Shown here piece by piece: positions 1 to 8,235 of a DNA stretch of 64,000 bases. The position numbers and the translations under genes are program-made. This DNA comes from CAMLFJ01 sp035524955 (GTDB taxonomy: Bacteria > Methylomirabilota > Methylomirabilia > Rokubacteriales > CSP1-6), in contig DATLFG010000061.1 in the NCBI GenBank assembly GCA_035524955.1, positions 6,454 to 70,453 on the forward strand, read 5' to 3'. The notes under the pieces were generated by a model. It saw only the letters and a list, made by a program, of their open reading frames with translations, did no database searches and was not told the origin of the DNA. The first letter of the stretch is position 1, and every line of letters begins with the position of its first letter.

Positions 1-78
1 GTCGGCGTGGCGCATCTCACCGATCGATTCCTCGCGCAGCTTCTTCCACAGGCGCTTGTAGCCCCAGTTCTCGCACAT
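1..78 (-). pseudogene. bfr: Bacterioferritin fragment (N-terminus missing)
   Basis: Read on the minus strand, 26 codons from the window edge give MCENWGYKRLWKKLREE followed by a segment ending GEMRHAD, which is the helix A/B region of bacterioferritin (iron storage; the E of EE and the H of RH belong to the ferroxidase region in the family). In the family this stretch is preceded by an ELTAINQYFLHA-like segment. Here only HAR precedes it in frame and then a TGA stop appears, so the first ~25 residues of the protein are absent. The rest lies off the left edge. It sits directly downstream of the Bfd gene, its usual partner. A deletion or a bad assembly join are both possible. Confidence 0.6.
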
Positions 79-254
79 CCGCGCGTGGGCCGATCACGGG
101 TCCGCTCCACCAGCGCGTCCAGGAGATCGCGGCAGGCGCCGCAGTCGCCGCCGGCGCCGCATGCGCGCTCGACCTGCGCGACGGTGGACGCGCCCTCCGC
201 GATGGTCGCCTCGATGGCGCGATCGGAGACGCCGCGGCAGAGACACACGATCAC
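1..254 (-). CDS. bfd: Bacterioferritin-associated ferredoxin-like (2Fe-2S) protein
   Basis: The GTG at 254 starts a short protein MIVCLCRGVSD with cysteines at residues 4, 6, 38 and 41 (C-x-C then C-x-x-C), the four ligands of the Bfd-type [2Fe-2S] fold. Bfd reduces bacterioferritin so that stored iron can be released. After about residue 50 the frame no longer looks like Bfd and stays open to the window edge, overlapping the bacterioferritin fragment in another frame, so the natural stop of bfd appears to have been lost together with the start of bfr. The ferredoxin part is clear; the C-terminal extension is probably not natural. Confidence 0.65.
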   Translation of the reverse strand, partial: MIVCLCRGVSDRAIEATIAEGASTVAQVERACGAGGDCGACRDLLDALVERTRDRPTRGCARTGATSACGRSCARNRSVRCATP

Positions 255-301
255 GCGCGGGGTCTCCCGGGGGCGGCGGGCCCGGAGGGGAGAGGGGTCG
301 G

Positions 302-838
302 CTAGAGGACGTGGAGGAGGGGACGGGCGCGCAGGGAGGCCTCGTCCCAGAAGCCGGTGGCGCGCAGCTCCTCGAGCGCCCGGGCCGCGTCGTCGCCCCG
401 CATGACCGCGAGCGTCTCGCCGCCCGGGAAGAAGCCGCCGAAGGCCATGCGCCCGCCGCCGCGCGCCTCGATCAGGGCGAACGAGGCCATCTCGACGTCC
501 GGCGCGACGCCTTCCACCAGCGTGACGCGGCGCGAGCCGTCGGTGACAAGCGGGACCAGCTCCCACGGCTCGAGGAACTGGGCGAAGGAGCGCGGGGTGT
601 AGGTCGGCCACACCCCGCCGGTCACGTAGGGATCCTCCTCCACCAGGCGGCGCAGGTCGTCGGGCTGCTGGACGCGGTAGAACAGGTCGGCGCCGCGGCC
701 GTCCGGTGCGGGCCCGCCGCCGATGACCAGCCCCTGCGACCGCAGGCCCATCAGCCGCTCCAGGTGGGCCGCGCGGTGGGGCTCGCGCTTCTGCAGGTAG
801 TCGTCCCCGGTCTGGACCGCGACGTGGTAGACGATCAC
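302..838 (-). CDS. YCII-related domain protein
   Basis: A 178-residue protein starting at GTG 838, which overlaps the stop of the upstream dehydrogenase-like gene by the tetranucleotide GTGA, so translation is probably coupled. The first ~95 residues (YLQKREPHRAAHLERL, then QGLVIGGGPAPDGRG and a YTPRSF segment) resemble the YCII fold, a small ferredoxin-like alpha-beta domain with a conserved histidine seen in enzymes and in stand-alone proteins of unknown role. The last ~80 residues look like a second related alpha-beta domain and I do not recognise a motif in them. Its coupling to the preceding gene suggests a shared pathway. Confidence 0.6.
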   Translation of the reverse strand: MIVYHVAVQTGDDYLQKREPHRAAHLERLMGLRSQGLVIGGGPAPDGRGADLFYRVQQPDDLRRLVEEDPYVTGGVWPTYTPRSFAQFLEPWELVPLVTDGSRRVTLVEGVAPDVEMASFALIEARGGGRMAFGGFFPGGETLAVMRGDDAARALEELRATGFWDEASLRARPLLHVL

Positions 839-1593
839 GGCGTCACCCAGCCGCCCGCGAAGGGGATGACCTGGCCGATGAAGAAGTCGGCGTCCTCGGA
901 GGCCAGGTACACGGCCAGGCGGGCCGACTCCTCGCCGCGGGCGAGCCGGCCCGCCGGGATGTTCTTGACCATGCGCGCGAGCCGGACCGGGTCGCCGGTC
1001 AGCGCGGGCGGGAAGTAGGTCGGGTTCTCGACGTAGTTCTGGGCGATCGCGTTGACCTGGATGCCCGCGCCCGCCACCTCGCGCCCGACGGCCTTCGTGA
1101 GCCCGTTCACGCCCGCCCGCGCCGCGGTGTAGGCCGCGTAGTTGGGCAGGCCGGGGAAGGCGGCGGCCGAGGACATGTTGATGATCTTGCCGCGACCGGC
1201 TGGCCGCATCACCCGCAGCGCGGCGCGCAGGCAGAAGAACGGCTCGTCGAGCAGGCGCGCCATCATCTCGCGCCACGCCGCGTCGGTGATCTGCTCGACC
1301 GGGCTCCCGGAGGGCGGGTGCGCGTTGTTGTTGACGAGGATGTCGAGCCGGCCGAAGCGCGCCACCACCGCCTGCACCGCGCGCTCCGCCTCGCCCGGCC
1401 GGCTCAGATCGCCCGTCAGCGACAGCACGTCGCGCCCGAGGCCCTCCGCGATGAGCGCATAGGGTTTCACCGCCGCCTCGTCGCGGTCGTGGAGCGCCAC
1501 CGCGGCGCCCTCGCGGCAGAACTCCTCGGTGATGGCGGGGCCCATGAAGTGGCTGACGTTGGTGATGAGGGCGATTTTTCCGGTGAGCTTCAT
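835..1593 (-). CDS. Halohydrin dehalogenase-like SDR-fold protein
   Basis: A 252-residue protein of the short-chain dehydrogenase fold that lacks the usual signatures. The N-terminal TGxxxGxG cofactor motif is replaced by TNVSHFMG (T11-x4-F16-x-G18), and the catalytic Tyr-x3-Lys is Tyr155-x3-Arg159 with Ser142 twelve residues before the Tyr. T-x4-F/Y-x-G plus S-x12-Y-x3-R is the motif pair that defines halohydrin dehalogenases, which expel halide from vicinal haloalcohols to form epoxides and need no NAD(P). Length matches HheC (about 254), and the NYVENPTYF segment fits their halide/substrate region. The ATG at 1593 is taken because the core fold begins there. It is first in a small operon with the YCII-like gene. 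Substrate is unknown; a repurposed SDR is the alternative. Confidence 0.75.
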   Translation of the reverse strand: MKLTGKIALITNVSHFMGPAITEEFCREGAAVALHDRDEAAVKPYALIAEGLGRDVLSLTGDLSRPGEAERAVQAVVARFGRLDILVNNNAHPPSGSPVEQITDAAWREMMARLLDEPFFCLRAALRVMRPAGRGKIINMSSAAAFPGLPNYAAYTAARAGVNGLTKAVGREVAGAGIQVNAIAQNYVENPTYFPPALTGDPVRLARMVKNIPAGRLARGEESARLAVYLASEDADFFIGQVIPFAGGWVTP

Positions 1594-1683
1594 GGGCCGG
1601 GGACCGTCATGGCCCGAGCCTACTCGGGGCTTCGCGGGCGCGCAAGGCCGTGGTACCGTGAGGACGCGGGCCAGGGAGGTACC

Positions 1684-4272
1684 GTGGCCGTGGCAGAGCA
1701 GCTCCTCGAGTCGTTCAGGGCCCGCTACCAGTTTCCGCTCGACGACTTCCAGCTCCGCGCCATCGCGGCGATCCTCGACGGCAAGTCGGTGATCGTGTCC
1801 GCGCCCACCGGCTCGGGCAAGACGCTGGTGGCCGAGTTCGCCATCCACGCCGCGCTCCACCGCGGGCGCCGCATCGCCTACACCACTCCGCTCAAGGCGC
1901 TCTCCAACCAGAAGTACGCCGACTTCGTCCGCCAGTGGGGCGCCGAGCGGGTCGGCATCCTCACCGGCGACGTCAAGGTCAACGCCCGCGCGCCGGTGGT
2001 GGTGATGACCACCGAGATCCTGCGCAACATGTTCTACTCGGGCGGGCTCGAGGGCCTCGACACGGTGGTGCTCGACGAGTGCCACTACATGGGCGACGAG
2101 GGGCGGGGGACGGTGTGGGAGGAGATCATCGTCAACTGCCCGAAGGACGTGGCGCTGGTCGCCCTGTCCGCCACCGTGCGCAACGTGGACGAGATCGCGG
2201 ACTGGATCAGCCTGGTGCACCGGCCCATCGTGGCCATCACCCATCCGCACCGGCCGGTGCCGCTGCAGTACCTGGTCGCGGACCTCTCGGGCGAGATCCA
2301 CACCTACGACGCGGTCCGCCACGGCAAGGTGCGCCTGCTCGGCGAGGAGCGGGAGGGCGGCTACAACGACCGCGGCCGCTGGTACACGCGCCGGGTGGTG
2401 GATCCCACCGTGATGCTCGACGAGCTGGAGAGCCGCGGCTGGCTGCCCGCGATCTACTTCATCTTCAGCCGCGCCGGCTGCGAGCGGGCCATGGAGACCG
2501 TCCTGGCCGAGGGCAAGCCGCTGCTCACCCGCGAGCAGCAGCGGCAGGTGGACGAGGCGATCCGCGAGCAGGTCACCGAGAACCCGACCATCGCAGAGTC
2601 GCCGCTCAACCAGACCATCTTCCAGGCGCTCGGCATGGGGGTGGGGCTCCACCACGCGGGCATCCTGCCCACCGTGAAGCGCTTCATCGAGCTGCTCTTC
2701 GAGCGGGGTCTCTGCAAGGTGGTGTTCGCCACCGAGACGATGTCGCTCGGCATCCACATGCCGGCCAAGAGCGTGATGCTGCAGTCGCTGACCAAGCGAA
2801 CCGACCGCGGCTTCCGCAGCCTGACCCACAACGAGCTGACCCAGATGGCGGGCCGCGCGGGCCGCCGCGGCATCGATCCCGAGGGCAAGTGCGTGATGGC
2901 CCTCGACGTGCGCGACGGGCTCGACGACATGAAGCGGGTGGTCAACGGCCCGCCCGAGCCGATCGTCAGCCAGTTCAAGCTGGGCTACGGCTCGGTGGCA
3001 CTCCTGCTCTCGACCGGCAACGACCTGGCGACGATCCGGCGAACCGTCGAGTCCTCGTTCGGCCAGTACCAGAACATGAAGCGCATCAAGTCGCTCGAGA
3101 CCGACGTGCGGAGCCTCGAGATGGCCGTGACCGATGGCCGTCGCTTCGACGCCCCCTGCGGCGACTTCGCGCGCATCGGCCGCTACCGCCAGGCCCGGTC
3201 GGAGGTCGAGGTGGCGCGGATGGCGCGCGGCCGGGGTGGGCGGCGCGGCCGCGCCGCCGCGGACGCGGAGCCCGGGCGCCTCGCGCTGGTGCGGCGCAAG
3301 AGCGGGGCCAGCCTCGGCCTCATCGTGGGCGTGGACCGGCGACGGCACCGCGATCTCATTCAGGTGCTGCTGGCCCACGGCGGCACCGTGCAGATGAAGG
3401 AAGGCAACGTGAAGCGTGTGTTCTGGCAGACCGCGCCGCTGCACGTGCCGCGTGACTGGGAGCACCGCACGCGCGGCCTCACCGAGCAGATGGCGCGCCT
3501 GTCGGTGCCCGAGCTGATCGAGCGCGAGAAGAGTCAGGGCCCGGAGGGCGCGCTCGCCGCGATCGAGTGTCATCGCTGCCCGTGGGGCTCGCAGAGCCGC
3601 TGCGAGCAGGCCTGGAAAGGCCTCGACGGGGTGGAGCGGCAGCTCGCCCAGAAGCGGGAGATGCTCGACGCGTTCCGCAACGCGTACTGGCAAGAGTTTC
3701 TCCGGGTCGTCGAGGTGCTCGAGCGCTTCGGGGCGGTGCAGCACGCCAAGCTCCTGGCCAAGGGGCAGCTCATCGCCGGGCTCCGGCACGACAACGAGCT
3801 GCTGGTGGCCGAGGTAGTGGACCGCGGCATCCTGCGCGACACCACGCTCGCCGAGGCGGCCGCGCTCTGCTCGGGGCTCATCGAGGAGGCGCGCTCCGGG
3901 GACGCGGCGGTGGCGCGGCTGTTCCTCAAGAAGCGCCCCAAGATCAAGCGCAAGCTGCAGGAGATGGAGTCCATCGCGAGCACCGTCCTCGAGGTCCAGC
4001 GGCGCCACGGGCTGCCGATGCCCGTCTCGATCTCCACCGGCTTCATGCCGTCGGTGTTCCGCTGGGCCTCCGGCGAGGACGAGTGGTCCGCGATCGTGGA
4101 GGAGTCCTTCGGCGGGCACGAGGGGGATCTGATCCGGGCCATGCGGCGGCTCATCGACGTCCTCCGCCAGCTCGCGGAGTCGCCCGAGGTCGAGCCGGCG
4201 GTGGCCGGCCTCCTGAGCCGGGCGGCCCGGGTCATCGACCGCGGGATCGTGCTGGAGTCCGCCCTGATTTGA
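1684..4272 (+). CDS. Ski2-like DEAD/DEAH-box RNA helicase
   Basis: An 862-residue superfamily-2 helicase. Motif I is SAPTGSGKT (Lys46), motif II is DECH in LDECHYMGD, motif III is SAT, and motif VI is QMAGRAGRRGID. These are the signatures of the Ski2/Mtr4/HelY group, ATP-driven 3'-5' RNA (or DNA) unwinding enzymes. The C-terminal ~350 residues carry a CHRC...C cluster (CHRCPWGSQSRC) and a DSHCT-like helical region ending near residue 860. Start chosen at GTG 1684, five nt after an AGGGAGG ribosome site; GTG 1690 is also possible. It is divergent from the dehalogenase-like operon. Cellular partners are unknown. Confidence 0.9.
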   Translation: MAVAEQLLESFRARYQFPLDDFQLRAIAAILDGKSVIVSAPTGSGKTLVAEFAIHAALHRGRRIAYTTPLKALSNQKYADFVRQWGAERVGILTGDVKVNARAPVVVMTTEILRNMFYSGGLEGLDTVVLDECHYMGDEGRGTVWEEIIVNCPKDVALVALSATVRNVDEIADWISLVHRPIVAITHPHRPVPLQYLVADLSGEIHTYDAVRHGKVRLLGEEREGGYNDRGRWYTRRVVDPTVMLDELESRGWLPAIYFIFSRAGCERAMETVLAEGKPLLTREQQRQVDEAIREQVTENPTIAESPLNQTIFQALGMGVGLHHAGILPTVKRFIELLFERGLCKVVFATETMSLGIHMPAKSVMLQSLTKRTDRGFRSLTHNELTQMAGRAGRRGIDPEGKCVMALDVRDGLDDMKRVVNGPPEPIVSQFKLGYGSVALLLSTGNDLATIRRTVESSFGQYQNMKRIKSLETDVRSLEMAVTDGRRFDAPCGDFARIGRYRQARSEVEVARMARGRGGRRGRAAADAEPGRLALVRRKSGASLGLIVGVDRRRHRDLIQVLLAHGGTVQMKEGNVKRVFWQTAPLHVPRDWEHRTRGLTEQMARLSVPELIEREKSQGPEGALAAIECHRCPWGSQSRCEQAWKGLDGVERQLAQKREMLDAFRNAYWQEFLRVVEVLERFGAVQHAKLLAKGQLIAGLRHDNELLVAEVVDRGILRDTTLAEAAALCSGLIEEARSGDAAVARLFLKKRPKIKRKLQEMESIASTVLEVQRRHGLPMPVSISTGFMPSVFRWASGEDEWSAIVEESFGGHEGDLIRAMRRLIDVLRQLAESPEVEPAVAGLLSRAARVIDRGIVLESALI

Positions 4273-4299
4273 GGGTCCGCGGCCCCGGGTATATATAAT
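4269..4299 (+). promoter_or_regulatory. Predicted sigma-70-type promoter of the lipoprotein gene
   Basis: TTGAGG (4269-4274), a 19-nt spacer and a perfect TATAAT (4294-4299). Only nine bases separate the -10 box from the ATG at 4309, and no ribosome site is seen, so the transcript should begin at or next to the start codon. Confidence 0.65.
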
Positions 4300-4308
4300 G
4301 GGGCTGCC

Positions 4309-4815
4309 ATGGGCCGACTGACCCGCACCTCCCGGCTGGCCGCGGCGGCGCTCCTGACCACCGCCTGCGCGGCGACCGAGCCCGTGCTCGAGCGCACGAC
4401 GCGGGGCCCCAACGCCGAGGAGTTCTTCATCATGCGGTCGTTCGCGGTCAACGGCCGGGCGCCCAACTTCGACGAGAAGCGCGTCTGGCAGGACCAGATG
4501 GACGAGAAGGTCTTCAAGTACCTCCGCGAGCACCCGGAGCTCGAGAACACGTCGCGCTACAGCGAGTTCCGCTTCTGGCGCCAGGTGACCAACGGCAGCA
4601 CCCCCGGCGAGGTGAAGGTGCTGCTGGGCGAGCCGCGCGAGCGGACCATCGACCCGGCCCTGATGGCGGCGCTCGGGGAGCAGCACTGGCAGGCGGTCCG
4701 GACCACCGCGAAGGAAGCCTGGGTGTACCCGCTCGGCTGGGTCGTCTTCTTCGACGACAAGGGCGTGGTGGACCTGCTCCGGCGGGTCTCGCCGCTCGAC
4801 ACGCGCGACGACTAG
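4309..4815 (+). CDS. Predicted lipoprotein of unknown function
   Basis: A 168-residue protein with a basic start, a hydrophobic segment and a lipobox LLTTAC ending at Cys20, so it is predicted to be lipid-anchored after signal peptidase II cleavage. The mature part is rich in charged residues, contains a GEVKVLLGEPRERT segment like the SmpA/OmlA (BamE) type fold, in which such lipoproteins act on the outer membrane, and ends with a short strand-rich region (WVVFFDDKGVV). The BamE-like reading is only a fold guess. It is transcribed alone from its own strong promoter and is followed by an unrelated gene. Confidence 0.7.
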   Translation: MGRLTRTSRLAAAALLTTACAATEPVLERTTRGPNAEEFFIMRSFAVNGRAPNFDEKRVWQDQMDEKVFKYLREHPELENTSRYSEFRFWRQVTNGSTPGEVKVLLGEPRERTIDPALMAALGEQHWQAVRTTAKEAWVYPLGWVVFFDDKGVVDLLRRVSPLDTRDD

Positions 4816-4852
4816 CCGCGTGCTAGACTTGGGCGTCTTTTCGACGACGCCC

Positions 4853-5473
4853 ATGCCGAGTGCTGCCCTCACGTGGATCGAGCCGGGAGCGAGCGCCACC
4901 CTCATCTGGCACGGCGCGGTGGCGTCCCGACCCGAGGGCGGCCGGGTCTACGTGGTGGCCGGGCCCATCCTCGAGCAGCCCCCCGCCTCGCCGTACTTCA
5001 TCCTGGCCGCGGAGGAGGACGGCGACTTCGCGGATCGGCTCTACCGCGGGCAGGTGACGCTGCCCGAGCTTCGCGCCTTCCTGTCGCGCTGCCGGATCAC
5101 CCGCGGCGCCCTGGTGGACGAGCAGCAGTACGTCGCCACCGACGAGGAGGCGCCGGTGCTCGCGGCGCTCGATGGCTGGCGCGAGCGGCCGGGCCCTCCG
5201 GCGCTGCCCTACCTCGACGACATCAACGCGTTCATGCCCGCGTCCGCCCCGCTCTACGTGACCGCGGAAGCCCACGCGGCCGCGCAGCGGGAGCCGGAGC
5301 AGTTCGGCACCGCCTGGGTCTGCGACGAGTGCGGCCTCGCCGAGGACGCGGCCGTCTTCCTCTGGACCGCGCACCGGGGCCCGGCGGTGCGCGTGTGCTT
5401 CCTCATCCACAACGACGCCGGGGTCTGGACCTGCCGGCTCCACCCGTTCGAGTTCGCGAAGGAGACCTCATGA
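4853..5473 (+). CDS. Protein of unknown function
   Basis: A 206-residue soluble protein that I do not recognise. It starts MPSAALTWIEPGAS and contains a CDECG pair of cysteines near residue 162 and a WTAHRGP segment, but no metal site or catalytic motif I can name. ATG 4853 is preferred to the upstream TTG/GTG options because a TAGACT -10-like box lies at 4823-4828. The stop overlaps the start of the gamma-glutamyltransferase gene (ATGA), so the two are probably co-translated. Confidence 0.6.
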   Translation: MPSAALTWIEPGASATLIWHGAVASRPEGGRVYVVAGPILEQPPASPYFILAAEEDGDFADRLYRGQVTLPELRAFLSRCRITRGALVDEQQYVATDEEAPVLAALDGWRERPGPPALPYLDDINAFMPASAPLYVTAEAHAAAQREPEQFGTAWVCDECGLAEDAAVFLWTAHRGPAVRVCFLIHNDAGVWTCRLHPFEFAKETS

Positions 5474-7200
5474 TCCGCTCCACCCTCGACGTGACCAAGC
5501 ACACCCCGAGCGCGCGCGCCCTGGTGGCCGCCGAGCACCCGCTCGGGGCCGAGGTCGGCGCGCGCATCCTGGCCCGGGGCGGCAACGCGGTGGACGCGGC
5601 GGTGGCGACCGCGTTCGCGATGACGGTGGTGGAGCCCTTCATGTCCTCGGTGGCGGGCGGCGGCACCCTGCTGGTGCACCTGGCCAAGCGCGGCGAGACA
5701 GTCGCGCTCGACTTTAACGTGCAGGCCCCCGCGGCCTGCCACGAGAGCTGCTACGAGCTGGGGGAGGGGGTGGCGCAGGCCCTGTTCCCGTGGCGGCGCG
5801 TGGTGGGCGAGGCCAACAGCTTCGGCCCGAAGTCGGTGGCGATCCCGGGCTCGGTGGCGGGCCTCTGTCTCGCGCTGGAGCGGTTCGGCACGATGGATCT
5901 GGCGGACGTCATGGCCCCCGCGATCGAGCTGGCCGAGAAGGGCTTCGAGGTGGACTGGTACGTCACCCTCACCGTCGCGCCGCACTGCGACGAGATCGCC
6001 GCCTTCCCGGAGACCGCGCGCGCCTACCTGCGCGACCGCCACTACGTGCACCGTCCGGCCGGGCTCGCGCCCGGTGACGTGCTGCGCCAGCCGGACCTCG
6101 CCCGCAGCCTGCGACTCATCGCCAAGGACGGCGCGAAGGCGTTCTATCGCGGCGCGATCGCCCAGGCCATCGACGAGGAGATGCGGCGCAGCGGCGGCTT
6201 CCTCCGGGCGAGCGATCTCGCGGGCTACGCGCCGCGCGTGGTCGAGCCCCTGACCATGAAGTACCGCCGGCTCGAGCTGGCCTTCTCGCCCGGCGCCACC
6301 GGCGGGCCGACCGCGGTCGAGATGCTGAACATCCTCGCCCAGTTCCCGTCGGCGAAGGTCGGGTACGAGACGCCGGGCGGCCTGCACCTGCGCGCGGAGG
6401 CGGTGCGCTACGGCTTCCTCGACCGGCTGCGCCACCTGGCCGATCCGCTCGCGGTGCGCGTGCCGTGGCGCGGGCTGGCCTCGGGCGAGCACGCCCGGGA
6501 AGTGGCGGCGGGGCTCCGGCCCGCCGGGCCCCGCAGCGAGGCCAAGGTGCCGGACGCGTGGGCGCACGAGGCGGCGATGAACGGCCTCGGGCGCGGGGCG
6601 ATGGCGGTGGCGCTCGGCCGGCGGCGGCTGCCCACCGCGGGCGGCGACTGCACCACCCACATCTGCGCGGTGGATCGGCAGCGCAACATGGTCTCGCTGA
6701 CCAATACCGCGGTCTCGCTGTTCGGCTCGCGCATGGTGGTGCCGGGCACCGGAATCTTGCTTCAAAACGGCATGCTGTGGTTCGATCCGGAGCCGGGGCG
6801 CGCCAACTCGGTGGCGGCGGGCAAGCGGCCGGTGGTGAACATGGTGCCCGCGCTCGGCTTCCGGCAGGGCGAGCCTTACCTCGCGGTGGGGGCGCCGGGC
6901 GGGCGCAAGATCGTCTCGGCCATCCCGCAGGTGATCGCCAACATCGCCGACCAGGGGGACACGCCGCAGGCCGCCATCGAGGCCCCGCGCGTGCACACCG
7001 AGGGCGGCGAGCTCTGGGTGGACGATCGGGTGGGCGAGCGGTCCCTGACCGCGCTGCGGAAGATGGGCCACGACGTGGTGGCGAAGCACCAGGCCTACGG
7101 CACCCTCTATTTCGCGCGGCCGGTGGCGATCCGGGTCGGCCGGCGCGGGCTGGAAGCGGGCCTCGATCATCTCAACGCGGCCGCGGCGGCGGGGATCTAG
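5470..7200 (+). CDS. ggt: Gamma-glutamyltransferase family protein
   Basis: A 576-residue Ntn-hydrolase. The N-terminal part has the typical RGGNAVDAAVATAFAMTVVEP block, the middle IPGSVAGLCLALERFG, and the junction between large and small subunits is GGDCTTHICAVD, where the first Thr of TTH is the residue that cleaves the precursor and then acts as nucleophile. GGTs transfer or hydrolyse gamma-glutamyl groups of glutathione and similar compounds. No signal peptide is visible, so this copy may be cytoplasmic, unlike the secreted E. coli enzyme. The start overlaps the previous stop (ATGA). Close relatives include cephalosporin acylases, so substrate cannot be fixed. Confidence 0.88.
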   Translation: MIRSTLDVTKHTPSARALVAAEHPLGAEVGARILARGGNAVDAAVATAFAMTVVEPFMSSVAGGGTLLVHLAKRGETVALDFNVQAPAACHESCYELGEGVAQALFPWRRVVGEANSFGPKSVAIPGSVAGLCLALERFGTMDLADVMAPAIELAEKGFEVDWYVTLTVAPHCDEIAAFPETARAYLRDRHYVHRPAGLAPGDVLRQPDLARSLRLIAKDGAKAFYRGAIAQAIDEEMRRSGGFLRASDLAGYAPRVVEPLTMKYRRLELAFSPGATGGPTAVEMLNILAQFPSAKVGYETPGGLHLRAEAVRYGFLDRLRHLADPLAVRVPWRGLASGEHAREVAAGLRPAGPRSEAKVPDAWAHEAAMNGLGRGAMAVALGRRRLPTAGGDCTTHICAVDRQRNMVSLTNTAVSLFGSRMVVPGTGILLQNGMLWFDPEPGRANSVAAGKRPVVNMVPALGFRQGEPYLAVGAPGGRKIVSAIPQVIANIADQGDTPQAAIEAPRVHTEGGELWVDDRVGERSLTALRKMGHDVVAKHQAYGTLYFARPVAIRVGRRGLEAGLDHLNAAAAAGI

Positions 7201-7204
7201 CGCG

Positions 7205-7516
7205 ATGGCCGAGATCACCCTCACCGCCGCGTTCTCCACCGTGCCCGCGCCGGAGCAGGAGGCGATCAAGCGGCTGCTCACCGAGACCATCGAGCAGCTC
7301 GCCCAGGAAGACGGGAGCTTCTCCCGGGCCCGCGTGGTGTTCACCGAGTCGGACGAGCGGTGCGGGCTCACCGCCGAGCTCGACGGGGTGAAGAAGGAAG
7401 GCGTGCCGCTGTCCATCGACATCGAGCAGCTCGAGGACGCCCAGACCGGCGCGGGCGCCCGCGCCCAGCTCAAGGAAGCGCTCCGGCTCTACTTCCGGCG
7501 GGTATCGGGCCGGTGA
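7205..7516 (+). CDS. Small protein of unknown function
   Basis: A 103-residue soluble alpha/beta protein starting five bases after the ggt stop. It is acidic in the middle and has no motif I recognise; the C-terminus is helical and basic (LKEALRLYFRRVSGR). Its stop overlaps the GTG of the methyltransferase gene (GTGA at 7513-7516), so it sits between ggt and the methyltransferase in one transcription unit. Confidence 0.6.
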   Translation: MAEITLTAAFSTVPAPEQEAIKRLLTETIEQLAQEDGSFSRARVVFTESDERCGLTAELDGVKKEGVPLSIDIEQLEDAQTGAGARAQLKEALRLYFRRVSGR

Positions 7517-8235
7517 CCGACGCGGGCGTGCTGCTGTTCGTCCACGGCGGCTGCACGTTCACGGTGGCCGCCGGGGTGCAGCCGCCCAAGGCGGGGTCGC
7601 TGCTGTTCTGCCGTCACCTGCCGGTGCGCGCGGGCGATCGGATGCTCGACATCGGCACCGGGATCGGCCTGGCCGCCGTGCTGGCCGCGCGGGCGGGGGC
7701 GCGGGTGGTCGCCACCGACGTGGTGGACGCCGCGGTCGGCTGCGCCCGCGCGAACGCGGTGGTCAACGGCGTGGCGGACCGCGTGGAGGTCCTCCTGGGC
7801 GACGGCTTCGCGCCGGTGCGCGGACGCGTCTTCGACCTGATCTGCACGAGCCCGCCCCAGATGCCGACGCCGCCCGACCGCGAGCGCGCCGACGCGGCGG
7901 CGGCGGCCGACAACGGGGGCCCGGACGGCTGGGCGCTGCTCGACCGGGTGATCGCCGGCGCCCCCGCGCATCTGGCGCCGGGCGGCCGGCTCGTGTTCAC
8001 GCTCTTCGCCTTTCTCGGGGTCAAGGCGGCGCTCGCCCGGCTCCACGCCGCGGGGTTCGAGCCCGCGATCCTGGGCCGGGAGACCCAGGCCTTCCCCCGC
8101 ATCGGCTACGAGCGGATCGAGCACATCCGCGCCCGCGACGCGGAGGCCACGCTGCCGCCGACCGGGTGGCCCACCACGGTCGAGCGCTATGTCATCCAGG
8201 GTGTCTGGCAGGGTGTCTGGCCGGGTGTCCGGTGA
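7513..8235 (+). CDS. Class I SAM-dependent methyltransferase
   Basis: A 240-residue Rossmann-type methyltransferase. Motif I is DIGTGIGLAAVLAA (S-adenosylmethionine binding), and the motif IV position reads TSPPQMP, a variant of the NPPY motif of PrmC/HemK-like N- or small-molecule methylases. The layout suggests a small N-terminal region followed directly by the catalytic core. Target unknown. The GTG start overlaps the upstream stop. The last codons come from a short tandem repeat (GTGTCTGG-type units at about 8201-8232) that adds VWQGVWPGV to the C-terminus, a tail that is unlikely to be conserved. Confidence 0.78.
   Translation: MTDAGVLLFVHGGCTFTVAAGVQPPKAGSLLFCRHLPVRAGDRMLDIGTGIGLAAVLAARAGARVVATDVVDAAVGCARANAVVNGVADRVEVLLGDGFAPVRGRVFDLICTSPPQMPTPPDRERADAAAAADNGGPDGWALLDRVIAGAPAHLAPGGRLVFTLFAFLGVKAALARLHAAGFEPAILGRETQAFPRIGYERIEHIRARDAEATLPPTGWPTTVERYVIQGVWQGVWPGVR

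Noticed and set aside
1594..4905. A very long open frame on the minus strand opposite the helicase gene, and similar ones elsewhere (for example 13500-17229 minus)
   Set aside because: They are low-complexity, His/Leu/Arg/Gly-rich frames created by high GC in the third codon position of the real genes on the other strand; only their terminal parts (for example the SDR gene at 835-1593) are genuine.
8201..8232. Short tandem GTGTCTGG repeat at the end of the methyltransferase gene as a regulatory element
   Set aside because: Three imperfect units only; it most likely arose by slippage and just lengthens the protein tail.
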